64,000 bases of DNA, taken from the NCBI RefSeq assembly GCF_003863965.1, contig NZ_RRCN01000001.1:727923-791922 (forward strand), given 5' to 3'. Of the stretch, positions 31,416-44,821 are shown in pieces (within the stretch, counting starts at the first letter, position 1; the number at the start of each line of letters is the position of its first letter). Source of the DNA: Paenibacillus oralis. GTDB lineage: Bacteria; Bacillota; Bacilli; Paenibacillales; Paenibacillaceae. The notes under the pieces were generated by a model, which was not told the origin of the DNA, ran no database searches, and worked only from the letters and a program-made list of their open reading frames with translations. The translations under genes and the position numbers were made by a program.

Positions 31416-34400
31416 TTATTCAACGGAAACAGGCTCAAGGCTTTCCTCGCTCGTCTCGTCCAGCTCAGACTCCTCGAATTGGAGGCTGCGGTAACGGTTC
31501 ATGCCGGTACCGGCCGGAATCAGCTTCCCGATAATGACGTTTTCCTTCAGGCCGAGCAGCTTATCCACTTTGCCTTTGATGGCAGCGTCGGTAAGCACGC
31601 GCGTTGTCTCCTGGAAGGAAGCGGCCGACAAGAAGGAATCCGTTTCGAGCGACGCTTTCGTAATCCCGAGCAGAACCGGTTTGGCCACAGCTGGCTCTTG
31701 ACCGGACAAGATGGCTTCCTTGTTCGCCGTTTCATACTCGTGCAGATCGACGAACGAGCCCGGCAGAAGCGGCGTATCGCCGGAATCGACGATCCGGATT
31801 TTGCGCAGCATCTGGCGGATCATAACCTCGACATGCTTATCGTTGATTTCTACGCCCTGGTTGCGGTATACGCGCTGAACTTCCTGCAAAATGTAGTTCT
31901 GCACGCCGCGAATCCCTTTGATGCGCAAAATTTCTTTCGGGTCGATCGAACCGTCGGTCAGCTCGTCGCCGGCTTCGATCTGATCGCCTTCGCTTACGCG
32001 CAGGCGGGAACCGTAGGTTACGGAATACACCTTCGTTTCCGCTTCGCCTTGCACCTCGATTTCGCGGCGGTCCTTCGCTTCGCGAATTTCCTTGATCACG
32101 CCGTCGATTTCACTGATGGTAGCCTGACCTTTCGGATTCCGGGCTTCAAACAGCTCCTGAATCCGCGGCAAACCTTGGGTAATGTCGTCGCCCGCAACGC
32201 CCCCGGTGTGGAACGTACGCATGGTGAGCTGGGTTCCCGGTTCGCCGATCGACTGCGCGGCGATAATGCCGACAGCTTCGCCGATCTCCACGTGTTTGCC
32301 TGTGGCCAGGTTGCGGCCATAGCACTTCTTGCAGACGCCATGACGGGCGCGGCAGCTGAGTACGGAGCGGATTTGCAGCTTCGTAATTCCCGCGTCCACG
32401 ATCTCATGCGCTTTGTCGGAATCGATCAGCTCGTTGCGATGAATGATGATCTCGCCGGTTTCCGGATGGCGGACCGTCTCAAACGAGTAACGGCCTTCGA
32501 TCCGGTCGTACAGATTTTCGATAACCTCTTTGCCGTCCTGAATGACGCTGACGGTAAAGCCTTTATCCGTTCCGCAATCTTCCTCGCGCACGATGACGTC
32601 CTGAGCCACGTCGACGAGACGGCGGGTCAAGTAACCGGAGTCCGCGGTCCGCAGCGCGGTATCGGCCAAACCTTTCCGCGCGCCGTGCGTCGAGATGAAG
32701 TATTCCAGGACCGTGAGGCCCTCGCGGAAGTTCGATTTGATCGGAAGTTCGATGATGCGGCCGGCCGGGTTGGCCATGAGGCCCCGCATACCGCCCAGCT
32801 GGGTGATCTGCGACTTGTTGCCCCGCGCCTTGGAATCGACCATCATCATGATGGAGTTATAGCGATCCATCGACTTCATCAGGATGTCGGTAATTTGATC
32901 CTTACACTTGGACCAGATATCGATAACGCGGTCGTAACGTTCTTCGTTCGTGATCAGACCGCGGCGGTATTGATTGGTAACGACCCGTACCTTTTCCTCG
33001 GATTCACTCAAGATGTCTTGTTTTTCCTGCGGAACGATAACGTCCGCCACCGCAATACTTACACCCGCACGCGTGGAGTAAGTAAAGCCGGTTTGCTTGA
33101 TTCGGTCCAAAATAACGGAGGTTTCCGTCGTTTGGTAGATCTCGAAGCAGCGTCCGATAATTTCCCCGAGGTATTCTTTGCCGACCCCGCCCGCTTGCGG
33201 CGCATTCATGATCCGCTCCACGACGTCCTCGCCTTTTTCATGGATAAAATATTTATCCGGCGTTCCTTGGAACAGATTCACGCGGGTCGGTTCATTAATG
33301 TACGGGAAGCTGGCCGGGAAAATTTCGTTGAAAATGATTTTACCGACCGTGGTGATCAGCAAAGCGTTTTGCTGCGCTTCCGTAAAGCTCGTTTTGCCCA
33401 AAGCTTTGGCCGGGATAGCCACCCGTGCATGCAGGGAAGCCGTCCCCCGTTGATAAGCGGACACCGCTTCGTTGACCGATCCCAAAATCATACCTGCGCC
33501 TGGGGCTTCATTGTTGTCCATCGTCAGATAGTAGGAGCCGAGGACCATATCCTGAGAAGGCGTAACGACCGGTTTGCCATCCTTCGGATTCAGAATGTTG
33601 CCGGAAGCCAGCATCAGAATGCGCGCTTCCGCTTGGGCTTCCGCCGACAGCGGCACGTGCACGGCCATCTGGTCACCGTCGAAGTCGGCGTTGTAAGCCG
33701 TACATACGAGCGGGTGAAGACGGATGGCGCGGCCTTCGACGAGGATCGGTTCAAACGCCTGGATACCGAGGCGGTGAAGCGTAGGAGCACGGTTCAGCAG
33801 AACCGGATGTTCCTTAATGACCTCTTCGAGCACATCCCAAACCTCGGGACTTACGCGTTCGACTTTGCGCTTCGCGCTTTTGATGTTATGCGCCAGGCCT
33901 TTGTTGACCAGTTCTTTCATCACGAAAGGCTTAAACAGCTCCAGCGCCATTTCCTTCGGCAGGCCGCATTGATACATTTTCAGGTACGGACCTACGACGA
34001 TAACGGAACGGCCGGAGTAGTCAACACGTTTCCCGAGCAGGTTTTGCCGGAAACGGCCTTGTTTCCCTTTCAGCATATGGCTCAAGGATTTGAGCGGACG
34101 GTTGCCTGGGCCCGTTACCGGGCGGCCGCGGCGGCCATTGTCGATCAAGGCGTCGACCGCTTCCTGCAGCATCCGTTTTTCATTTTGCACAATGATATCG
34201 GGCGCGCCGAGATCAAGCAGCCGTTTCAAACGGTTGTTCCGGTTGATGACGCGGCGATACAGGTCGTTCAGGTCCGACGTGGCGAAACGTCCGCCGTCGA
34301 GCTGAACCATCGGACGGAGTTCCGGCGGAATAACCGGAAGCACGTCAAGGATCATCCAGTCCGGCTCATTGCCGGAGCTCTTGAACGCTTCGATCACTTC

Positions 34401-35030
34401 AAGGCGTTTGATCGCCCGGTTGCGGCGTTGGCCTTGAGCCGTACGCAGCTCTTCTTTCAGGAAATCGAGCTCTTTGTCGATATCGAGATCCTGGAGCAGC
34501 TTCTTCACCGCTTCCGCGCCCATGCCGGCTTGGAAACCGTAGCCGTATTTCTCGCGATAGCTGCGGTATTCCTTCTCGGACAAAAGCTGCTTTTTCTCCA
34601 ACGGCGTTTCACCCGGGTCCGTCACGACATAAGATGCAAAATAAATGATCTCTTCCAGGGAGCGCGGCGACATGTCAAGCGCAAGGCCCATGCGGCTCGG
34701 AATCCCTTTGAAGTACCAAATGTGGGACACCGGCGCGGCCAGCTCGATATGCCCCATCCGCTCGCGGCGCACTTTCGCTCTTGTGACTTCAACGCCGCAG
34801 CGGTCGCAGACTACGCCTTTGTAGCGAACTCTCTTATATTTGCCGCAGTGACATTCCCAGTCTTTGGTCGGGCCAAAAATCTTCTCGCAGAACAGCCCTT
34901 CCTTTTCCGGTTTCAACGTGCGGTAGTTGATCGTTTCCGGTTTCTTCACTTCTCCGCGGGACCAAGAACGAATTTTGTCTGGGGAAGCAAGCCCAATTTT
35001 CATAAACTCGAAGTTGTTGACGTCCAACAA
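31416..35030 (-). CDS. rpoC: DNA-directed RNA polymerase subunit beta-prime
   Basis: Catalytic subunit, 1204 residues. The zinc-binding N-terminus shows [19 protein letters not shown] near residue 60, and the active-site loop is [16 protein letters not shown] near 450 with the three Mg-binding aspartates. The start is TTG at 35030, giving [19 protein letters not shown], with AAGGAGGG seven bases upstream; an upstream GTG/TTG extension includes that site. It lies 45 bp after rpoB. Confidence 0.98.
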   Translation of the reverse strand: MLDVNNFEFMKIGLASPDKIRSWSRGEVKKPETINYRTLKPEKEGLFCEKIFGPTKDWECHCGKYKRVRYKGVVCDRCGVEVTRAKVRRERMGHIELAAPVSHIWYFKGIPSRMGLALDMSPRSLEEIIYFASYVVTDPGETPLEKKQLLSEKEYRSYREKYGYGFQAGMGAEAVKKLLQDLDIDKELDFLKEELRTAQGQRRNRAIKRLEVIEAFKSSGNEPDWMILDVLPVIPPELRPMVQLDGGRFATSDLNDLYRRVINRNNRLKRLLDLGAPDIIVQNEKRMLQEAVDALIDNGRRGRPVTGPGNRPLKSLSHMLKGKQGRFRQNLLGKRVDYSGRSVIVVGPYLKMYQCGLPKEMALELFKPFVMKELVNKGLAHNIKSAKRKVERVSPEVWDVLEEVIKEHPVLLNRAPTLHRLGIQAFEPILVEGRAIRLHPLVCTAYNADFDGDQMAVHVPLSAEAQAEARILMLASGNILNPKDGKPVVTPSQDMVLGSYYLTMDNNEAPGAGMILGSVNEAVSAYQRGTASLHARVAIPAKALGKTSFTEAQQNALLITTVGKIIFNEIFPASFPYINEPTRVNLFQGTPDKYFIHEKGEDVVERIMNAPQAGGVGKEYLGEIIGRCFEIYQTTETSVILDRIKQTGFTYSTRAGVSIAVADVIVPQEKQDILSESEEKVRVVTNQYRRGLITNEERYDRVIDIWSKCKDQITDILMKSMDRYNSIMMMVDSKARGNKSQITQLGGMRGLMANPAGRIIELPIKSNFREGLTVLEYFISTHGARKGLADTALRTADSGYLTRRLVDVAQDVIVREEDCGTDKGFTVSVIQDGKEVIENLYDRIEGRYSFETVRHPETGEIIIHRNELIDSDKAHEIVDAGITKLQIRSVLSCRARHGVCKKCYGRNLATGKHVEIGEAVGIIAAQSIGEPGTQLTMRTFHTGGVAGDDITQGLPRIQELFEARNPKGQATISEIDGVIKEIREAKDRREIEVQGEAETKVYSVTYGSRLRVSEGDQIEAGDELTDGSIDPKEILRIKGIRGVQNYILQEVQRVYRNQGVEINDKHVEVMIRQMLRKIRIVDSGDTPLLPGSFVDLHEYETANKEAILSGQEPAVAKPVLLGITKASLETDSFLSAASFQETTRVLTDAAIKGKVDKLLGLKENVIIGKLIPAGTGMNRYRSLQFEESELDETSEESLEPVSVE

Positions 35031-35075
35031 GGAGCATCCCTCCTTAACCAAGTCCTGATATTGACTTTCTACGCT

Positions 35076-38621
<3,546 letters not shown>

Positions 38622-38914
38622 CTTAAACTCACCCCTCATGTCTACTCACTTAAAAATTCATTGCGAACCCGTGTTTGTGCCCTTATAATAGGACCATACG
38701 GATTCATCCACAAATAAAGAAAAGCCCTTATCGAATGCTTTCGAAAAAAGAGCATCATTTATCCGTGTTCTATCTGCCCTGATGACCCCGTATTCAATAG
38801 TTTACCCAAAATGTGCATATTATACGTAAAACAGCCGACTTTTATGCGTTGTTTACGCATAACCATTGACATTTTCGGCAACTAAAGCCACGGAGGGCAT
38901 CCTAATGCTGACAT
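38622..38914 (-). promoter_or_regulatory. rpoB leader with a perfect hairpin
   Basis: About 290 bases of leader lie between the promoter and rpoB. TTATGCGT/ACGCATAA (38842-38862) is a perfect 8-bp inverted repeat with a 5-base loop. A TATAAT (about 38817-38824) lies just downstream of it but has only a weak -35 partner. No T-tract terminator was seen. Whether this is a protein-binding operator or an RNA stem is unknown. Confidence 0.5.
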
Positions 38915-38944
38915 TTTATAATAATAACATAGCGAAATTGTCAA
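38915..38944 (-). promoter_or_regulatory. Promoter of rpoB-rpoC
   Basis: TTGACA, 18 bp, TATAAA on the minus strand, with an extra TTGACT just upstream. It lies between ybxB and rpoB and matches SigA-type promoters. Confidence 0.8.
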
Positions 38945-38983
38945 GTCAACTATCCGTTTTTTTTACAATCCTCAATCTAAGAT

Positions 38984-39583
38984 TCATGCTTTGACCGCTT
39001 TATAGATTCGATACCCCTTATCCTTGGTAACTTCCTCTACCCGCGCAAAAATCGACTCCAGCTTCGCCTTCGCCGACGGGGCGCCCTGTTTCTTTTGGAT
39101 CACGATCCACAAAACACCGCCCGCCTCAAGCCGTTCATGAGCCCCTTCAAAAATCGCGTGCACGATGTCTTTGCCGGCACGAATCGGCGGATTGGTCAGC
39201 ACCACATCAAACTTTTGGTCCTCCAAAGCCGCAAACAAATCGCTTTCCAGAATCGTTACATTGCGCACCTGGTTCAGCTCCGCGTTTTCCCTGGCCAAAT
39301 CCACCGCTCTGGAATTGACGTCGATCATTGTCACATGCCCCCGGCTGGCCAGCTTCGCCGCCGCAAGTCCGATCGGTCCATAGCCGCAGCCCACATCGAG
39401 GACTCTGGCATCCTGCGGAATTTCCATCGCTTCAATCAGGGTGCGGCTGCCGAAGTCGATGCCGCCCTTGGCGAACACCCCCGCGTCGCTTACAAAGCGG
39501 AAAGCCTGCCCCCGCAGCGTCGCATCCCACACTTTGCGGTCATGCCCAGCCGTTGGATTGCTGGAATAATAGTGATCCGACAT
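38984..39583 (-). CDS. ybxB: Class I SAM-dependent methyltransferase, RsmC-like (YbxB)
   Basis: A 199-residue methyltransferase with the SAM-binding motif VLDVGCGYGPIGLAAAKLAS near residue 60, DVVLTNPPIRAGKDIV near 130 (NPPx motif of N-methylating enzymes), and C-terminal GYRIYKAVKA. It resembles the methyltransferase domain of RsmC, which modifies guanine 1207 in 16S rRNA. Bacillus has ybxB at the same place between rplL and rpoB. Target is inferred from homology. Confidence 0.9.
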   Translation of the reverse strand: MSDHYYSSNPTAGHDRKVWDATLRGQAFRFVSDAGVFAKGGIDFGSRTLIEAMEIPQDARVLDVGCGYGPIGLAAAKLASRGHVTMIDVNSRAVDLARENAELNQVRNVTILESDLFAALEDQKFDVVLTNPPIRAGKDIVHAIFEGAHERLEAGGVLWIVIQKKQGAPSAKAKLESIFARVEEVTKDKGYRIYKAVKA

Positions 39584-39764
39584 AGATACCGTTCCTCCGT
39601 TACATCGATTAATTCGTTGCGCGGTTAACGCCTACCCCACTATTTTAGCCGATCCGCCCGCCGTTAAGCCAGCGTGGTCCATCTTGGGAAACATATGACC
39701 TCAAAACCAAAAACGGCGATTGACAAACATTCTAAAACCAGGCTGTCTGAGAAACTCTAGTCCC

Positions 39765-39922
39765 CCAAAAATAAGGGGAAAAAATGCCGTTATTCTGGCG
39801 ATATCCATTCATTTGAGAAAAATAGGGGAAATTTATGTCGCTATTTTCTCCTGTCGACAGGAAATACCCGCGTTTGGGGCCATTCATAGGAAAATAAGGA
39901 CAAATAATGTCGCTAATGGGGA
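39765..39922. repeat. Three-unit AT-rich repeat array
   Basis: Units starting at 39767 (AAAAATAAGGGGAAAAAATG), 39818 (AAAAATAGGGGAAATTTATG) and about 39890 (AAAATAAGGACAAATAATG) each continue with CCGTTATT, TCGCTATT or TCGCTAAT. The first two are 51 bp apart, the third about 72 bp further. Each unit is itself nearly palindromic (AAAATAG ... CTATTTT). It fills the gap between ybxB and rplL together with a terminator; the flanks 39584-39764 and 39923-40058 show nothing further. Confidence 0.75.
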
Positions 39923-40058
39923 TGAACATACTAGGCTCCGGATAATAAATACATAAAGTTCCGCTATTTCGAAGGCCAACGGTTTGCCGTCCGGTAGCCG
40001 GCTGCCAATCACCGATTTTCTAAGTTAGGCTCCAAAAATACAGATCTTCGTAGCAAAG

Positions 40059-40089
40059 CAAACCCCTTGAATCAGGTTCAAGGGGTTTG
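40059..40089 (-). terminator. Hairpin after rplL
   Basis: CAAACCCCTTGAA and TTCAAGGGGTTTG form a perfect 13-bp stem with a 5-base loop, 19 bp after rplL. On the minus strand it is followed by CTTTGCTAC, so the T-run is weak. It probably ends rplJL transcription or reduces read-through. Confidence 0.75.
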
Positions 40090-40107
40090 CCAGAGGAGAA
40101 GGAGCAA

Positions 40108-40473
40108 TTATTTTACTTCTACAGTTGCGCCTGCTTCTTCCAATTTTGCTTTTACAGCGTCGGCTTCTTCTTTGCCCACTTTTTCTTTCAGCGGTTTCGG
40201 TGCGTTGTCTACCAGGTCTTTAGCTTCTTTCAAGCCGAGGCCCGTGATTTCGCGAACCACTTTGATAACGTTGATTTTGGATGCGCCGGCGTTAGTCAGG
40301 ATCACGTCGAATTCAGTTTGCTCAGCAGCTTCAGCGCCACCGCCGCCGCCACCTGCTACAACTACCGGAGCTGCTGCAGTTACGCCGAATTCTTCTTCGA
40401 TTGCTTTTACAAGTTCGTTCAGTTCAAGAACGGTCATACCTTTAATCTCTTCCAAGATGGATTCTTTACTCAT
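40108..40473 (-). CDS. rplL: 50S ribosomal protein L7/L12
   Basis: Stalk protein that recruits translation factors. The 121-residue product has the N-terminal dimerisation domain [20 protein letters not shown], the flexible hinge rich in Ala/Gly/Val (residues 35-52), and C-terminal [13 protein letters not shown] domain with [20 protein letters not shown]. It follows rplJ by 68 bp with GGAGGTTCAACC before the ATG. Confidence 0.98.
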   Translation of the reverse strand: MSKESILEEIKGMTVLELNELVKAIEEEFGVTAAAPVVVAGGGGGGAEAAEQTEFDVILTNAGASKINVIKVVREITGLGLKEAKDLVDNAPKPLKEKVGKEEADAVKAKLEEAGATVEVK

Positions 40474-40541
40474 GGTTGAACCTCCATTATTTTAATAGTT
40501 TATGGGTTGTGGTAATTCAAATCACGAACTGCCGAAGAGGC

Positions 40542-41051
40542 TTAAGCGGTTGCGCCGCCCTCTTCTTTCTCGGCAACGGCTTTGACCGCGAGCGCGAAGT
40601 TGCGCATCGGAGCCTGCAGCACGCTGAGGAGCATGGAAAGGAGACCTTCGCGGGACGGAAGATCCGCCAGCGCTTTGATTTGGTCGACGCCAACTACACG
40701 GCCTTCAACCACGCCACCTTTCACTTTCAATGCATCGTTCTTTTTGGCGAAATCGCTCAAAATTTTGGCCGGAGCTACTGCGTCTTCCGTACTGAATGCG
40801 ATGGCCGTAGGACCGGTCAACACTTCGTCCAGTTCAGAAAGTTCCGCAGCGGCGGTTGCACGGCGAACGAGCGTATTCTTAAGCACTTGGAATTCCACGC
40901 CGGCTTCGCGAAGCTGTTTGCGGAGTTCGGTAACTTGTGCAACATTCAATCCGCGATAGTCCGCCACGACGGTCGTCGCGCTTTCGCGCAGCTTCGCAGT
41001 CAAAGCGTCAACCGCTTCTTGTTTCGCTTGAATGACTTTTGCGTTTGCCAA
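40542..41051 (-). CDS. rplJ: 50S ribosomal protein L10
   Basis: Base of the L7/L12 stalk and autogenous repressor of its own operon. The 169-residue product reads [20 protein letters not shown] at the start and [20 protein letters not shown] near residue 33, both L10 signatures. The start is TTG at 41051, with AGGAGGTGTACAG upstream; the in-frame GTG at 41060 lies inside that site. A leader RNA with a terminator precedes it. Confidence 0.97.
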   Translation of the reverse strand: MANAKVIQAKQEAVDALTAKLRESATTVVADYRGLNVAQVTELRKQLREAGVEFQVLKNTLVRRATAAAELSELDEVLTGPTAIAFSTEDAVAPAKILSDFAKKNDALKVKGGVVEGRVVGVDQIKALADLPSREGLLSMLLSVLQAPMRNFALAVKAVAEKEEGGATA

Positions 41052-41255
41052 ACTGTACACCTCCTATTAGAATTGCATGAGCCTTTAACACCACTAAAAA
41101 AGCCTCCGTAGAATCACGAAGGCTTGAATGAAGCATTTCACGCGGGAAACCGCATGAAATCACGTTCTATCAGAACACCTCGGTAGGAAATTAAGCCTTG
41201 CGGCACCTACTGTCTACGGTAAGCATATTCACATGTCAGTCTCACATCAAAACAA
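41052..41255 (-). promoter_or_regulatory. Ribosomal protein L10 leader with internal terminator
   Basis: The 200-base untranslated region before rplJ contains multiple short stems and the hairpin AAGCCTTCGTGATTCTACGG with its partner AGGCTT, followed by TTTTTT (41095-41125 on the minus strand). L10 leaders in Firmicutes bind the L10-L12 complex and control termination before rplJ-rplL. The class is assigned by position and structure. Confidence 0.8.
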
Positions 41256-41262
41256 CCATTAC

Positions 41263-41292
41263 AGTATACCAGCGGATTCACTATTATGTCAA
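41263..41292 (-). promoter_or_regulatory. Promoter of rplJ-rplL
   Basis: TTGACA, 18 bp, TATACT on the minus strand, directly before the L10 leader and after rplA. Confidence 0.8.
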
Positions 41293-41319
41293 TCCTTGTC
41301 GCCCATCAGAGCGCAGGTA

Positions 41320-42012
41320 TTATCTGTAAGTTGCTGTATTAACGCGAGCGCTTGGGCCCATGGTCGAAGAAATCGCGATATTTTTCAAGTAAACGCCTTT
41401 GGCTGCAGCCGGTTTAGCCCGGTTCAACGCGTCAATAAGAGCTTTCAGGTTTTCGTTCAGCTGATCAGCACCGAAAGAAACCTTTCCGATTGGCGCATGG
41501 ATTTGGCCTGCTTTATCCAGACGGTACTCGATTTTACCTGCTTTGATTTCTTGAACGGCTTTCGCTACGTCAAACGTAACGGTGCCTGCTTTCGGGTTAG
41601 GCATAAGGCCTTTACCGCCGAGCAGACGGCCGAGTTTACCAACTTCGCTCATCATGTCCGGTGTAGCTACGCAGACATCGAACTCGAACCAGCCTTGTTG
41701 GATTTTGTTGATCATGTCTTGATCGCCGACGAAATCAGCTCCGGCCGCTTCCGCTTCCTTCGCTTTGTCGCCTTTGGCGAATACCAGTACGCATTGGGTT
41801 TTGCCTGTGCCGTGAGGCAGGACAACCACACCGCGGACGGCTTGGTCTTGTTTACGAGGGTCAACGCCCAAACGCACTGCAGCTTCGACCGTTTCGTCGA
41901 ATTTGGCAGTCGCCGCCTTTTTCACCAGTTCAACGGCTTCCAAAGGCTCGTAAGTCGCTTCGCTGTCGATCAGCTTAGCGGCTTCCAGGTATTTCTTACC
42001 GTGTTTAGCCAT
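41320..42012 (-). CDS. rplA: 50S ribosomal protein L1
   Basis: Forms the mobile L1 stalk that guides tRNA exit. The 230-residue product begins [20 protein letters not shown] and has [20 protein letters not shown] near residue 125, the L1 signature. ATG at 42012 follows GGAGGACG; an upstream extension was rejected. A 150-bp spacer with two hairpins separates it from rplK. Confidence 0.98.
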   Translation of the reverse strand: MAKHGKKYLEAAKLIDSEATYEPLEAVELVKKAATAKFDETVEAAVRLGVDPRKQDQAVRGVVVLPHGTGKTQCVLVFAKGDKAKEAEAAGADFVGDQDMINKIQQGWFEFDVCVATPDMMSEVGKLGRLLGGKGLMPNPKAGTVTFDVAKAVQEIKAGKIEYRLDKAGQIHAPIGKVSFGADQLNENLKALIDALNRAKPAAAKGVYLKNIAISSTMGPSARVNTATYR

Positions 42013-42057
42013 GAATTCGTCCTCCTTTGTGGTATTAGCGGAATATCCTCCCACTTA

Positions 42058-42152
42058 GGATGGATTTTATAAATATGCTTCGATCATTTATAAAACTCCA
42101 TCCGGGGATGAAATTTCTATGTTAACGCATTTCGCAATATAGAAATTCATCC
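42058..42152. repeat. Two tandem long hairpins between rplK and rplA
   Basis: Hairpin 1 (42058-42103) has arms GGATGGATTTTATAAAT and ATTTATAAAACTCCATCC. Hairpin 2 (42106-42152) has arms GGATGAAATTTCTAT and ATATAGAAATTCATCC. Both begin GGATG and end CATCC and are separated by 2 bp. Neither is followed by a T-run, so they are not ordinary terminators. They lie within the co-transcribed rplK-rplA unit. Confidence 0.85.
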
Positions 42153-42162
42153 GTTCCAAGTC

Positions 42163-42588
42163 TTAGTCTTGGATCGTGATGCCCATGCTGCGGGCGGTAC
42201 CTTCAACCATGCGCATAGCCGCTTCAACGGACGCTGCGTTCAGGTCAGGCATTTTTTGCTCCGCGATTTGACGAACGGTGTCGCGCTTCACGGTAGCCAC
42301 TTTCTTCTTGTTCGGTTCGCCGGAACCCTTCTCGATCTTCGCTGCGACACGAAGCAGAACGGCTGCCGGAGGAGTTTTGGTGATGAAAGTAAAAGAACGG
42401 TCTTCAAACACCGAAATTTCAACCGGAATGATCAAACCTGCTTGATCGGCGGTACGTGCGTTAAATTCCTTACAGAATGCCATGATGTTGACACCCGCTT
42501 GACCCAACGCCGGACCTACCGGAGGTGCAGGGTTCGCTTTACCCGCAGGAATTTGCAGTTTTACCACTTTGATAACTTTTTTCGCCAT
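42163..42588 (-). CDS. rplK: 50S ribosomal protein L11
   Basis: Part of the GTPase-associated centre and needed for stringent-response activation. The 141-residue product begins [20 protein letters not shown] and has [20 protein letters not shown] near residue 22, unaltered at thiostrepton-site prolines. ATG at 42588 follows GGAGGTGTTTTAC. Confidence 0.98.
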   Translation of the reverse strand: MAKKVIKVVKLQIPAGKANPAPPVGPALGQAGVNIMAFCKEFNARTADQAGLIIPVEISVFEDRSFTFITKTPPAAVLLRVAAKIEKGSGEPNKKKVATVKRDTVRQIAEQKMPDLNAASVEAAMRMVEGTARSMGITIQD

Positions 42589-42667
42589 GTAAAACACCTC
42601 CTTGCCCTAATAGTGGTAGACGGAACTTAGTTCCTCCCACTTTGAAACCCTAAGAAACCTTTAGAAG

Positions 42668-42695
42668 TAGTTCAAAAAAACATCTTTTGAACACT
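42668..42695. repeat. Minimal copy of MITE-like family 1
   Basis: AGTTCAAAAAAACATCTTTTGAACACT is a hairpin made of the two ends of the family-1 element without the interior, sitting directly after the nusG stop codon between nusG and rplK. It could act as a weak terminator-like stem. Confidence 0.6.
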
Positions 42696-42697
42696 TA

Positions 42698-43231
42698 TTA
42701 TATCTTCTCCACCTGAGTGTAATCCAGCTCAAGCGGGGTTTCTCTGCCAAACATGTTGACGTGAACCTTCAGCTTGCTCTTGTCCGTCAAAATCTCTTCA
42801 ATCGAGCCGACAAAATTAGCAAACGGACCAACTTTGATGCGTACGGATTCTTTGAGTTCGAACTCGATCACCGGCTTCGGCTCTTCCATACCCATATGAT
42901 GCAGGATCTGCTCCACTTCTTCAGGAAGCAGCGGAGTAGGTTTGGAACCGGAACCCGTGGAGCCGACAAATCCCGTAACTCCCGGCGTGTTGCGGACAAC
43001 GTACCAAGAATCGTCGGTTTGGATCATTTCCACCAAGACATATCCCGGGTAAACTTTGCGCATGACGGTTTTTTTCTTGCCGTCTTTGTTTACCACTTCT
43101 TCTTCCATCGGAACAAGTACGCGGAATATCTTGTCTTCCATGCCCATGGACTCGACGCGCTTCTCCAAATTGGCTTTGACTTTGTTCTCATACCCGGAAT
43201 AGGTATGAACGACATACCATCTTTTTTCCAT
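42698..43231 (-). CDS. nusG: Transcription termination/antitermination factor NusG
   Basis: Couples RNA polymerase to the ribosome or Rho. The 177-residue product has the NGN domain (MEKRWYVVHTYSGYENKVKA; MRKVYPGYVLVEMIQTDDSW) and a C-terminal KOW domain (VRIKVGPFANFVGSIEEIL). ATG at 43231 follows AGGTGG. It lies 23 bp after secE. Confidence 0.98.
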   Translation of the reverse strand: MEKRWYVVHTYSGYENKVKANLEKRVESMGMEDKIFRVLVPMEEEVVNKDGKKKTVMRKVYPGYVLVEMIQTDDSWYVVRNTPGVTGFVGSTGSGSKPTPLLPEEVEQILHHMGMEEPKPVIEFELKESVRIKVGPFANFVGSIEEILTDKSKLKVHVNMFGRETPLELDYTQVEKI

Positions 43232-43254
43232 ATCAAGCCACCTAGGGACCCTTC

Positions 43255-43446
43255 TTAAATTATCGCTTCGATCACAGCAGAAATGCCGATGTCCAGAACC
43301 CAAAAATAAATCGCCACAACGACAATTGTACCAAGCACAATCAGCGTATAATTAGTCAGCTCTTTACGATTAGGCCAGCGAACCTTTTTAAGCTCAGCCC
43401 AGCTCTCAGAGAAAAAAGAAAAAAACGACTTGAAACTGCGTTTCAT
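43255..43446 (-). CDS. secE: Preprotein translocase subunit SecE
   Basis: A 63-residue single-span membrane protein clamping SecY. It shows an amphipathic part SESWAELKKVRWPNRKELTN, the SecE signature, then the hydrophobic YTLIVLGTIVVVAIYFWVLD. It lies between rpmG and nusG. Confidence 0.97.
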   Translation of the reverse strand: MKRSFKSFFSFFSESWAELKKVRWPNRKELTNYTLIVLGTIVVVAIYFWVLDIGISAVIEAII

Positions 43447-43467
43447 GCGCGACTACACCTCCAAAGG

Positions 43468-43617
43468 CTATCTGGTTTCGCGATGAAGAACTTGCTCGTT
43501 GCAAAACTTACAATATTTCTTCATCTCCATGCGGTCGGGGTGGTTACGCTTGTTTTTCGTTGTCGTGTAGTTTCTCTGTTTACAGTTCGTACAAGCCATC
43601 GTAATTATTACCCGCAT
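43468..43617 (-). CDS. rpmG: 50S ribosomal protein L33, zinc-binding type
   Basis: A 49-residue protein: [20 protein letters not shown], then [20 protein letters not shown]. Two CxxC pairs (CTNC and CKFC) make it the zinc-binding form. ATG at 43617 follows GGAGGTGCACATC. It is the first gene of rpmG-secE-nusG. It was found by reading the gap, being shorter than most ORF cut-offs. Confidence 0.97.
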   Translation of the reverse strand: MRVIITMACTNCKQRNYTTTKNKRNHPDRMEMKKYCKFCNEQVLHRETR

Positions 43618-43716
43618 GATGTGCACCTCCCGAAGACATTCTTATGAGCGTCTCTATATTGACCTAAAATTCGGCATTCAAAAAAATGCAAGCACAAATT
43701 TAGGCCTACCTAAAAC

Positions 43717-43745
43717 ACTTTATCACATGGCTATAGTCGTGTCAA
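43717..43745 (-). promoter_or_regulatory. Promoter of rpmG-secE-nusG
   Basis: TTGACA, 17 bp, TAAAGT on the minus strand, about 100 bp before rpmG. The rest of the 43746-43928 gap shows nothing convincing. Confidence 0.7.
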
Positions 43746-43928
43746 CGAGACAACAAGCCAACCCCGGCGAATATTTATAGTATTGGTTACGATTTTGGAA
43801 GATAAACCCTGCACCGGTAAATCGGTCAGCTCCCTCCAGGCGCTGCGCCATGAAGAAAAACCGCTTAATCCCGGCGTTTCGGTCCGCTCCCCGCTAAGCG
43901 TAAGATCTGCGAACGGACGGGCTTTTCC

Positions 43929-43969
43929 AAAAAAAGGGCCTCCCGATATAAACATAAACAGGCGCCCTT
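43929..43969 (-). terminator. Terminator after sigH
   Basis: AAGGGCGCC ... GGAGGCCCTT forms a stem with a 20-base loop, followed by TTTTTTT on the minus strand, 41 bp after the sigH stop codon. Confidence 0.75.
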
Positions 43970-44009
43970 CTCTATTCACTTTTATATGAAAAATAATCAG
44001 TTCCCGTTT

Positions 44010-44660
44010 TCAAATAGTTCCGTCGCGAACTTCCAAATATCGTTCCAGCTTACGCTTGACGCGCTGCAACGCGTTGTCGATCGATTTGACGTGACGGTTC
44101 AGGTCCACGGCGATCTCTTGGTAAGAACGTCCGTCCAGGTACAACATCAGCACCTTCCGCTCCAAGTCGCTGAGAATTTCGGACATCTTGTCCTCCAGTC
44201 CGCTGAACTCTTCCTGGTTAATGATCAGTTCCTCCGGATCGCTCACCTGAGAACCGCAAATCACGTCAAGCAAAGTGCGGTCGGATTCCTCGTCATAGAT
44301 CGGCTTGTCCAAGGAGACATAAGAATTTAGCGGGATATGCTTCTGCCGGGTCGCCGTCTTGATCGCCGTAATAATCTGCCTCGTAATGCACAGTTCGGCG
44401 AACGCTTTGAACGAAGCCAGCTTATCCCCCCGAAAGTCCCGGATCGATTTGTAAAGTCCGATCATGCCTTCCTGAATGATGTCCTCGCGATCGGCCCCGA
44501 TCAGAAAATAGGACCTGGCTTTGGCGCGCACGAAACTCCGGTACTTGTTGATCAAGTACTCAAGCGCGTCGCTGTCGCCTTCGCGGACCGCCTCGACAAT
44601 GTCTTCGTCATTTTGGATCTCATAGTCAAACCTAACCCATGATTCGAGTTTGACACTCAC
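44010..44660 (-). CDS. sigH: RNA polymerase sporulation sigma factor SigH
   Basis: Sigma factor for the transition to stationary phase and sporulation. The 216-residue product has region 2 (NKYRSFVRAKARSYFLIGAD; REDIIQEGMIGLYKSIRDF) and region 4 (LDGRSYQEIAVDLNRHVKSI), nearly identical to Bacillus SigH. GTG at 44660 was chosen as start because GGAGGG lies seven bases before it; a longer frame exists upstream. It lies between rae1 and rpmG as in Bacillus. Confidence 0.96.
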   Translation of the reverse strand: MSVKLESWVRFDYEIQNDEDIVEAVREGDSDALEYLINKYRSFVRAKARSYFLIGADREDIIQEGMIGLYKSIRDFRGDKLASFKAFAELCITRQIITAIKTATRQKHIPLNSYVSLDKPIYDEESDRTLLDVICGSQVSDPEELIINQEEFSGLEDKMSEILSDLERKVLMLYLDGRSYQEIAVDLNRHVKSIDNALQRVKRKLERYLEVRDGTI

Positions 44661-44718
44661 CACAAATCCCTCCGGCTGCAACGCACGGTACTCCGTCACT
44701 CAGTCAAGTAATACGAAC

Positions 44719-44748
44719 AGTATATATGAAGGTCCATAAAAGCGTCAA
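44719..44748 (-). promoter_or_regulatory. Promoter of sigH
   Basis: TTGACG, 18 bp, TATACT on the minus strand, about 60 bp before the sigH start. It looks like a SigA promoter. Confidence 0.72.
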
Positions 44749-44821
44749 CAGCAAAAGTACCAAAAGATGTAAAGTCGAACTTTGTCAAGGGTATTTGGGA
44801 GGAGAATAAAAGAATGCCCTT

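Noticed and set aside
39720..39956. Open frames through the AT-rich array
   Set aside because: They read through a repeat array and encode low-complexity sequence.
43731..43989. Small overlapping open frames on both strands between rpmG and sigH
   Set aside because: They overlap a terminator and a promoter, have no ribosome binding site and no recognisable sequence.
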